In this document: positions 1-6,444 of the stretch, piece by piece
How positions within the stretch are numbered: the stretch's first letter is position 1
Layout: every line of letters begins with the position of its first letter
DNA from: JASLDZ01 sp038226305
GTDB lineage: Bacteria; Pseudomonadota; Alphaproteobacteria; Caulobacterales; Caulobacteraceae
Assembly (NCBI GenBank): GCA_038226305.1
Contig: JBBRQN010000026.1
Span: 1-26,435, forward strand
Reading direction: 5' to 3'
DNA length: 26,435 nucleotides
The notes under the pieces: generated by a model
Told to the model about the DNA's origin: nothing
Seen by the model: the letters and a program-made list of their open reading frames with translations, nothing else
Database searches by the model: none
Position numbers and translations under genes: made by a program

Positions 1-965
1 CGCAGGTCGGTCGCCCGAAGGTCGGCGCGCGACAGGTCGGCCCCCTGCAGATGCGCCCCGTTCAGGCTCATGCCGAAGAAGATGGCCTCCGGGGCCGACA
101 GCGCTGTGAGCTGGCGGCCTGCCAGATCGCGCACGCTGCGGAAATCGAGCCCCGTGCCCTTCAGCGCCGCACCCTCCGCGCCCGCGGTGGCGCACCAGGC
201 CTGATGCGCAGCCAGCGCCTCGGACAGCGGCAGGTCGTCGACGAAGACGAACGGCGGCGGTGAGCCCATCACGTCGGTGAGATCGGTGCCCGAAGTCTCG
301 GCATCGCCGATGTTGGCCCCCACCACCACGGTGCGATGCAGGGATGCACCCTTGAGGTCGGCGCGGGTCAGCTCGCAGTTGGAGAGGTCGGCTCCATCCA
401 GCTGCGCCTTCCCCAGCTTGGCGCTGTTGAGGCAGGCGCCCGAGAGATCGGCGTCGCGGAAGTCTGCCGCGCGGGCGAAGGTGCCGCTCATCTGCGCGCC
501 CTGCAGGCGGGCCCCCTGCAGCAGGGCATAGTCGAGCTCGCCGGGCCGCTTCTCGTGCTTGAGAACCTTGTAGCCCTCTTTGAGATCGGAGAGGGCGATG
601 GAGCCTTCGCGCAGGTCGCACTGGCGCAGGTCGGCGCTGGAAAGGTTCGCGCCGCGCAGGCAGGCCCCGCGCAGGTCGGCCCGCACGAGCGAAGCGCGTC
701 GCAGGTCAGCATCCCGCAGGTCGCAGCCGTAGAGCACAGCCCGGTCAAGCTTGGCATCGCTCAGAATGGCTCCGTTCAGCCGCGCGCCCGTCAGCTCAGC
801 ATCGGTGAGATCGATGCCCGCGAGGCTCACGTTTCGAAGGTCGGTGTAGGCGAAATTGGCGCGGCGGCCGTTGGGCCGGCCACTCAGATAGCGGGCGTGG
901 CCCTCCATGATCTCGCGCATCAGCGAGACGTCGATCTGACGGATGAGGGCCGGCGCTTTTATCAT
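1..965 (-). CDS. Pentapeptide-repeat protein (C-terminus beyond left edge)
   Basis: The first 321 or so residues are visible. From residue about 36 the chain is a run of A(D/N)LXX pentapeptides (for example GADLS, RADLK, GANLS, DADLR), which fold as a right-handed quadrilateral beta-helix. A non-repeat loop at residues 129-146 (EGYKVLKHEKRPGELDYA) splits the first block, and a linker at about 233-265 separates it from a second block that starts near residue 266 and continues off the window. Each block is preceded by a short helical head containing H-x2-(Y/W) (HARYLSG near residue 23, HQAWCAT near 254). There is no signal peptide or membrane segment, so a cytoplasmic location is inferred. The start is ATG at 965; an in-frame ATG at 980 is an equal alternative because neither has a good ribosome site. 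It is divergent from the M28 peptidase gene. The biochemical role of such proteins is usually unknown. Confidence 0.9.
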   Translation of the reverse strand, partial: MIKAPALIRQIDVSLMREIMEGHARYLSGRPNGRRANFAYTDLRNVSLAGIDLTDAELTGARLNGAILSDAKLDRAVLYGCDLRDADLRRASLVRADLRGACLRGANLSSADLRQCDLREGSIALSDLKEGYKVLKHEKRPGELDYALLQGARLQGAQMSGTFARAADFRDADLSGACLNSAKLGKAQLDGADLSNCELTRADLKGASLHRTVVVGANIGDAETSGTDLTDVMGSPPPFVFVDDLPLSEALAAHQAWCATAGAEGAALKGTGLDFRSVRDLAGRQLTALSAPEAIFFGMSLNGAHLQGADLSRADLRATDL

Positions 966-1069
966 GAGCCTGCCGGGCATGTTCCACGCTCAAGCTTAAG
1001 AGGAGGTTTCTGCACGGCTGTGGCGCTTGCCGGGGGGGCGCAAACGCCCTTACCGCGTTGTGGCACCTC

Positions 1070-3421
1070 ATGGCCGTGACTCCCCCGCTCCCCCCATCGC
1101 AGGCGAAGCCGTCGATCGACGGCGGCCAGTCCACGCGCCTGCCGGGCTGGGTGCGTGCGCTGTCGGCGGTGCGCGTTTGGAGCCTGCCGCTCGTGCTGGG
1201 CCTCGGCGTCGCCCTTGCGGCGATCACGGTGCGCACGCCTGCGCCGGTCGCCGCGCCGTCGGCCGGCTTCTCCGCCGAGCGGGCGATGGCCGACGTGCGC
1301 GCGATCGGGCGCATGGCACACCCAACGGGTGCGCCGGGGGGCGAGGTCGTGCGCCGCCACATCTTCGACCGCCTCGAGAGCTTCGGCCTCCTGGCCGAGG
1401 TGCACGTGGGGCAGGCGACACGACCCTACGGCCCCGACCGCTCCCGTCTCGCGGCTGCGTCGGTGCAGAACATCGTGGCGGTGATGCCCGGTCGAGACCC
1501 GCAGGCGCCGGCCCTCCTGATCATGGCGCACCACGACAGCGTGCCCAATTCCCCCGGCGCCGCCGACGACGGAGCCGGGGTGGCGACCCTTCTGGAAACC
1601 GCCCGCAGCCTCGCGACCGATGCCCCCCACGCCCGGCCGGTGATCTTCCTCGTCACCGACGGCGAGGAGCTTGGCCTTCTCGGCGCGCAGGCCTTCTTCG
1701 ACACCGATCCCCTCGCCAGGCGGGTGGGGGCCGTCATCAACATGGACACCCGGGGCGATGCGGGGCGGGCCGCCATGTTCCAGGTCGGTCCGCAGTCGGG
1801 CGCGGTGCTCGACGCCTATCGTCGCCACGCCAGGGCCCCCTTCGCCCATTCCCTGACCGCGCTCGTGGCCAGGATCCTGCCCAACGACACCGACTTCACC
1901 GTCGCGGCCGGCGCGGGCCTGCCGGGGCTGAACTTCGCCTTCATCGGCGACCAGCTCGCCTATCACACGCCGCTCTCCACGCCGGAGCACCTGTCGAGGG
2001 GGGCGCTGCAGTCGATGGGGGGGCAGGTGCTGCCCGTCGCCCGCGCCCTGGCCGACGCCCCTGAACTGGAGCGCAGCGCTGCGCCCTCCGCCTGGACGGA
2101 CGTCTTCGGCCTCGGCCTCCTGGTGCTGCCGTGGTGGGCGGGCGCACTGCTGTGGCTGTGGGCGGCCGGGCTCGGTGCCTACGCGGGCTGGCTGGCGCTG
2201 AAGGCGAAACTGACCCACCCATGGGAGATCGCCCGAGGTGCGGGGCTGACCGTGGGCGCCACCCTGGCCGCAGGGCTGACGCTGAGCGCGGCCGCGGCGC
2301 TGCTGGGCACGGACGGCCTGCGGATCTACGGCCTTGTCGGCCGTTACGAGCTGCTGTTCGCGGGGTGCAGTCTACTGGCGCTGGGCAGCACCCTCGCGGT
2401 CCTGACCATAGGCGCGCAGCGGCGACTGGCGGGGCCGTGGGGGCTGTGGCTTGGGGCGCTGGCGCTCGGTCTTCTCCTTTCGTTCGGGCTGCAGATCGCG
2501 CTGCCGTCAGCGGCGCCTGTGGTTCTGGTGCCGATGCTTCTGGGCGCGTTGGGCGCTGTGGGCGTGTTCACCACCGGCACGAGCGAGCGGTGGGGCCGGA
2601 TCGGCCTCGCCGCCGCCGGGGCCCTGGCGGTGGTGGCGCTGGGATGGCTGGGCGGCCTCGCCTCGGAGCTGTTCGTGGCGGCGGGACCGTTCCTGCCTGC
2701 CCTCCTCTGCGTCTTCGTGGCGCTCGGCCTGATGGTGGCGGCGCCGTTCGCCAGCCTCTGGTGCAAGCGCAGACTCGGCTGGGCCGGTTCGGCGGCCCTC
2801 GTGACGGGTGGCATCGTCGCCTTGCTAGTGGTGGGCCTGTCCGGACCGACCGCTGCGCGGCCCCGACCCACCACGCTCCTGACCGTCGAGGAGGGCGCGA
2901 CCGGCCCGGCCTTCCGCGTCGCACCGGGGGCGAGCCTCGATCCGTGGACGACCGCTGCCTTGGGGGCCAAACCCGGCCACGCGCCCCTCGAACCCCTGTT
3001 CGCCCGCCCGGTGTGGACCGCGCCCGTCCGTTCGCCCGCCCTCCCGGCGCCCGGCGTCGAGACGCTGCGAATCGAGGGGCGGCTGATCCTGCACGTCCGC
3101 CCCGGAAACTCAGGTCGTCGCCTGACGCTGTGGCTGAAGAGCCCGGCCCCGCTCACCGATCCGCGGCTGAACGCCAAGGCGGCGAACTGGACGTTTCAGC
3201 CGAACCGCTGGTCGCGCATCGACTTCCACGCGCCGCCGCCTGAGGGTTTCACCATCAGCCTCGCCGCCCCGGATGCCATCGACCTGCAGATCGTGGCGGC
3301 GGAGCTTACGGACGACGCGCCGAAGGGTGCCCCACCCCCGCCGCCGATGCCAAAGGGCTGGATGCCGTTCGGGGATTCGGGTGCGACGATCGTCGTCACC
3401 CGCGTGCACCTGCGCACCTGA
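1070..3421 (+). CDS. M28 family zinc metallopeptidase with multi-pass membrane C-terminal half
   Basis: This is a 783-residue predicted aminopeptidase of the M28 (Fxna/ERMP1-like) type. One membrane helix lies at residues about 36-54, followed by the peptidase domain at about 66-325. The expected metal and catalytic positions are visible: MAHHDSV (His154), ADDGAG (Asp166-167), DGEELGLLG (Glu199-200), NMDTRG (Asp226) and AYHTPLST (His299). From about 345 to 600 there are some eight hydrophobic segments, then a C-terminal domain of roughly 175 residues with a proline-rich stretch near the end. The peptidase domain is probably periplasmic, anchored by the N-terminal helix. In-frame starts are TTG 1058, ATG 1070 and GTG 1076; ATG 1070 is preferred although no ribosome site lies next to it. 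It converges on the hybrid kinase with only 4 bases between the stop codons. The substrate is unknown. Confidence 0.93.
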   Translation: MAVTPPLPPSQAKPSIDGGQSTRLPGWVRALSAVRVWSLPLVLGLGVALAAITVRTPAPVAAPSAGFSAERAMADVRAIGRMAHPTGAPGGEVVRRHIFDRLESFGLLAEVHVGQATRPYGPDRSRLAAASVQNIVAVMPGRDPQAPALLIMAHHDSVPNSPGAADDGAGVATLLETARSLATDAPHARPVIFLVTDGEELGLLGAQAFFDTDPLARRVGAVINMDTRGDAGRAAMFQVGPQSGAVLDAYRRHARAPFAHSLTALVARILPNDTDFTVAAGAGLPGLNFAFIGDQLAYHTPLSTPEHLSRGALQSMGGQVLPVARALADAPELERSAAPSAWTDVFGLGLLVLPWWAGALLWLWAAGLGAYAGWLALKAKLTHPWEIARGAGLTVGATLAAGLTLSAAAALLGTDGLRIYGLVGRYELLFAGCSLLALGSTLAVLTIGAQRRLAGPWGLWLGALALGLLLSFGLQIALPSAAPVVLVPMLLGALGAVGVFTTGTSERWGRIGLAAAGALAVVALGWLGGLASELFVAAGPFLPALLCVFVALGLMVAAPFASLWCKRRLGWAGSAALVTGGIVALLVVGLSGPTAARPRPTTLLTVEEGATGPAFRVAPGASLDPWTTAALGAKPGHAPLEPLFARPVWTAPVRSPALPAPGVETLRIEGRLILHVRPGNSGRRLTLWLKSPAPLTDPRLNAKAANWTFQPNRWSRIDFHAPPPEGFTISLAAPDAIDLQIVAAELTDDAPKGAPPPPPMPKGWMPFGDSGATIVVTRVHLRT

Positions 3422-3425
3422 GCCC

Positions 3426-5360
3426 TCAGGCGACGGCCCGCTCGCGCCGGGCATCCACCTGCGCCATCGCCTCTTCCAGCGCGGCCGACAGGCGGTTGAG
3501 CTCGATGGGCTTGGCGACGTGCGCGTCCATCCCGCAGGCCAGGTATTCGCGCACCTGATGCGTCATGGCGTTCGCCGACAGGGCGATGATCGGGGTGCGC
3601 GGCCGACCCTCTGAAACCTCGGATGCGCGGATCACACGGGTGGCCTCCATGCCGTCCATCTCCGGCATCTGGATGTCCATCAGGATGACGTCGGGGCTGG
3701 ACCGCCGCCAGGCCGCCACCGCCTGCACCCCGTCAGGCACGATCTCCAGGGCGATGCCGAAGACCTCCATGATGGTGGAGAGCACCAGCTGGTTGGTGGG
3801 GTTGTCCTCCGCCGCCAGCACCCGGATCGTGCGCCCCTCGGTGTTGGCGGCGGCTGTCGCTGCCGCCGTGGGCGGGCGTTCGGCGAAGAGCGCATCGGCC
3901 GGTCCGACCTCGGCCGCGGGGCTGACCCGCGACAGGGGCAGGACGAGGTGGAAGGTCGAGCCGAACCCGACTTCGCTCTCCGCCCAGATCGCCCCGCCCA
4001 TGAGTTCCACGAGGTCGCGGCAGATCGACAGGCCAAGGCCCGTGCCGCCGAAACGCCGCGTGGTCGAGCTGTCGCCCTGGATGAAGGTGTCGAAGAGCTG
4101 CGGCAGGCGCTCCGAGGCGACGCCGATGCCCGTGTCGGCCACCGACAGCAGCACGCCCGAGCGGCCATCCGGGCCGTCGCCCCGCAGCGTCACGCTCACC
4201 GACCCGTCCTCGGTGAACTTCACGGCGTTGGAGACGAGGTTGGCGATCACCTGGCGCAAACGCAGGGGGTCGGCGTGGCGCAGCCCCAGGGCATCGGGGG
4301 CGATGTCGAGGGTGAGCGACAGAGCCTTGGCCTCCGCCACGCCGCCGAAACCCTCGACCGCCTGGCGCACCACGGTGGCCACGTCCACCGCGTCCGGCTC
4401 GAGGGTGAGCTTGCCGGCCTCGATCTTGGACACGTCCAGAACGTCGTTCAGCACATGCAGGAGGGCCTCGCCCGACTGGCGCACCACCTCCAGGCGGCGG
4501 CGCTGCTCGGGGGCCAGGGCGTCGCCCGCCATCACCTGCGCCATCGCCAGCACGCCGTTGAGGGGCGTGCGGATTTCGTGGCTCATGTTGGCCAGGAACT
4601 GCGACTTCTGAACGTTCGCGGCCTCGGCGGCATCGCGCGCGTCCACCAGTTGGGAGAGGGTGCGGCGCAAGGTCTGGTCGGCACCCTCCAATCGGTCGAG
4701 GAGCTGATTGAAACTGCCGGTGAGCCGGCCGAGCTCGTCCACGCCGGCGCCCTCGGCCCGTCGCGACAGGTCGCCACTGACGCTGACCTCGGCCATGGTG
4801 CTGGACAGGCGGCGGACGGGGTCCACCACCCGCGCGGCCAGCCACCGCCCGAGAAACAGCGCCGCCGCCGCAGCAGCGAAGAACAGGGCCCCCGTCGTCG
4901 CCAGGGAACGGGCGAGCAACCCATCGAATCGGTGCGAGGCCGCACGCACGACCACTTCGCCTACCTTGCGACCGGCGACCGTGACGGGCGAGCGCGCCTC
5001 GACGACCATCGCGGCGGCGGCCGGGGAGGCTTGGCGCCAGTTGTATCCCGCCAACACGTGGCCGGAGGCGTCGAAGACCATAGCCTCGCGCACGCTGGTC
5101 GCCCCGGCGAGGGACGACAGCTCGCGCTCGATGGCGGCGGGCGAGTCGATCTGCGGCGAGACGCGCATCGCCACGACGGCGGCCATCTCGCGCGACTGAT
5201 CCATCAGGCTCTGCGAATCGACCTGCCGGATCTGAACGAAGAAGGCGACCGATGCGGCCAGGAGCACCGCCACCGCCGTCGTCAGCGCGGACGCAGCAAT
5301 GCGCCCCTGGAGGCTAGAGACCCCCCAGACACTTCCAACGCGCCTGCGCCACCCAGCCAT
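3426..5360 (-). CDS. Membrane-bound hybrid sensor histidine kinase (HAMP-HisKA-HATPase-REC)
   Basis: This 644-residue sensor autophosphorylates on histidine and passes the phosphate to its own receiver. A first membrane helix (residues about 22-43) and a second (about 152-171) enclose a small periplasmic sensor region of about 110 residues. A HAMP linker follows (about 171-225), then a short coiled coil, and HisKA with the H-box SHEIRTPLNG (His261). The ATPase domain has the N-box ANLVSNAVKFT (near 373-383), G1 DTGIG (about 409) and G2 GGTGLGLS (438-445). A C-terminal receiver starts near residue 511 with acceptor Asp562 (MDIQMPEMDG) and a conserved Lys in the AKPIEL motif. The start is the ATG at 5360; no clear ribosome site is visible. 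No cognate regulator gene is adjacent, so the output probably goes through a phosphotransferase or an unlinked regulator. The ligand cannot be told from sequence. Confidence 0.95.
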   Translation of the reverse strand: MAGWRRRVGSVWGVSSLQGRIAASALTTAVAVLLAASVAFFVQIRQVDSQSLMDQSREMAAVVAMRVSPQIDSPAAIERELSSLAGATSVREAMVFDASGHVLAGYNWRQASPAAAAMVVEARSPVTVAGRKVGEVVVRAASHRFDGLLARSLATTGALFFAAAAAALFLGRWLAARVVDPVRRLSSTMAEVSVSGDLSRRAEGAGVDELGRLTGSFNQLLDRLEGADQTLRRTLSQLVDARDAAEAANVQKSQFLANMSHEIRTPLNGVLAMAQVMAGDALAPEQRRRLEVVRQSGEALLHVLNDVLDVSKIEAGKLTLEPDAVDVATVVRQAVEGFGGVAEAKALSLTLDIAPDALGLRHADPLRLRQVIANLVSNAVKFTEDGSVSVTLRGDGPDGRSGVLLSVADTGIGVASERLPQLFDTFIQGDSSTTRRFGGTGLGLSICRDLVELMGGAIWAESEVGFGSTFHLVLPLSRVSPAAEVGPADALFAERPPTAAATAAANTEGRTIRVLAAEDNPTNQLVLSTIMEVFGIALEIVPDGVQAVAAWRRSSPDVILMDIQMPEMDGMEATRVIRASEVSEGRPRTPIIALSANAMTHQVREYLACGMDAHVAKPIELNRLSAALEEAMAQVDARRERAVA

Positions 5361-5448
5361 GCGCGCGAGAATGCCGCGGGAATCCTAACGCTTCGCTTCC
5401 GAGCGGAGTGAATTTCGCGTCTGGCGCACGTCGCCTCTGGCGCAAAGG

Positions 5449-5463
5449 TTAAAAAAGGGTTTA
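5449..5463 (+). promoter_or_regulatory. Candidate CtrA-like box upstream of the 115-residue gene
   Basis: The sequence reads TTAA, seven bases, then TTTA. That is one base from the CtrA full-site consensus TTAA-N7-TTAA used in Caulobacterales. It lies about 38 bases upstream of the ATG at 5501, in the 140-base divergent interval shared with the hybrid kinase. Function is inferred from motif and position only. Confidence 0.35.
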
Positions 5464-5500
5464 CGTCTATCCAGTCAGGCGAACTTTTTAGGGGCTTTCA

Positions 5501-5848
5501 ATGGACAAGATGCTCAAGGCGCAGGGCGTGGCGAACCGGTTGTTCGCGACGGAAATCGCCATCGACAAGGCCATGGTCGAGGCCTCGCAGCTGATGGCCG
5601 AGATGCTCACCGCCCGCCAGGATCTGCGGGTCGGCGCCACGGTCGGTGCCGATGCCGCGACCGAAGTCGCCGCCGCCCTCGCCGCCATGGCCACGGCGCG
5701 CACCGCGCTGGTGAAGGCGCACGCCGAGCTGGCCGATGCCAAGCTGCGCGTTGGCATCCGCACCAAGATGGTCGGCGAGTGGCCCAAGCCCCCCACCAAC
5801 AGCCCGCCCCAGGGCTTCGCCGACGAAGCCCTGCGCATCGTCAGCTGA
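5501..5848 (+). CDS. Small helical protein of unknown function
   Basis: I do not recognise this 115-residue protein. It is almost entirely predicted helix for residues 1-90, rich in Ala, Glu and Lys, with heptad-like spacing (for example residues 45-85), which suggests a coiled coil or helical bundle. A short proline-rich tail follows (EWPKPPTNSPPQ, near residues 92-103), then a final helix. There is no signal peptide or membrane segment, so it is probably cytoplasmic. The start is well supported: ATG at 5501 follows AGGGG (5490-5494) at a normal distance. Base usage matches neighbouring genes, so it does not look newly acquired. The upstream interval holds a CtrA-like box, hinting at cell-cycle control, but this is inference. 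It is followed after 106 bases by a membrane protein gene in the same orientation. Confidence 0.82.
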   Translation: MDKMLKAQGVANRLFATEIAIDKAMVEASQLMAEMLTARQDLRVGATVGADAATEVAAALAAMATARTALVKAHAELADAKLRVGIRTKMVGEWPKPPTNSPPQGFADEALRIVS

Positions 5849-5954
5849 TCCTCACCGACTGCGTACCTCGCCCCTTCCCGGGGTCGGGGTCCGCGGTCGG
5901 AAAGGCTTAACGTTATTATGGTGCTCTGGCGGTCTAGCGTAGCAGGCGCGCCAG

Positions 5955-6425
5955 ATGCCATCGTTTCTGATCCACCATCTCAACACCATCGTGGCGCTGG
6001 CCATCTGCGCCTTGGCCTGGGCCAAGGGCGGGCCCTCTGAGCGTGCCGGTGCCGCGGTCGTCGCCGCGGCCTGGATCGCAGCCCTTGTCGCCGTTTCTGC
6101 CAACATGATCGGCCCCTCGATGATGATGGGCCTCGATGCTGTGACCGCAGCCGCCTTCCTCATCCTCGCCATGCGCTACTCCAGCCTCTGGCTGGGGCTG
6201 GCGATGCTGCTGCAGGCGGGGGAGCTCTCGCTGCACGCCGCCTTCCTGGCGGGAGACGGTTCGGGCAACCGCGACTACATCATCCGCGTGAACCTCGTCA
6301 GCACCGCCCTTCTCGCGCTGCTGCTCGGGGCCGTCCTGTTCGCCTGGGGCAAGCGGGCGTGGGTCAATCGCCGGGCGCGCGTCGCCACGGCATCCGCCGC
6401 CCAGGTCACCGCGCCGCCCGCCTGA
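5955..6425 (+). CDS. Four-helix integral membrane protein of unknown function
   Basis: I do not recognise this 156-residue protein. Four hydrophobic segments are visible: residues about 5-24, 30-52, 61-97 (long, possibly two short helices, containing the motif RYSSLWLGLAMLLQ) and 112-132. The C-terminal tail is basic, then Ala/Val-rich. The likely location is the inner membrane. The ATG at 5955 is the first start in frame; the preceding 106 bases (5849-5954) contain no gene and no convincing ribosome site. The gene lies downstream of and co-oriented with the 115-residue gene, and converges on ppc with 19 bases between the stops. Charged residues inside the membrane region (Glu in LLQAGELSLHA) could be functional, but no activity can be assigned. 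Confidence 0.8.
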   Translation: MPSFLIHHLNTIVALAICALAWAKGGPSERAGAAVVAAAWIAALVAVSANMIGPSMMMGLDAVTAAAFLILAMRYSSLWLGLAMLLQAGELSLHAAFLAGDGSGNRDYIIRVNLVSTALLALLLGAVLFAWGKRAWVNRRARVATASAAQVTAPPA

Positions 6426-6444
6426 GCCCCAGCGCGTCGAGCGG

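Noticed and set aside
962..2218. Long minus-strand open frame opposite the M28 gene
   Set aside because: Arg/Gly/His-rich composition with no domain; a high-GC shadow of a gene with complete metallopeptidase motifs.
3948..5411. Plus-strand open frame of 487 codons opposite the hybrid kinase
   Set aside because: Composition is that of an antisense shadow; the minus-strand kinase has every expected motif.
5907..5921. CtrA site before the 156-residue membrane gene
   Set aside because: TTAA is present, but the base pattern seven bases later (ATGG) does not fit the second half.
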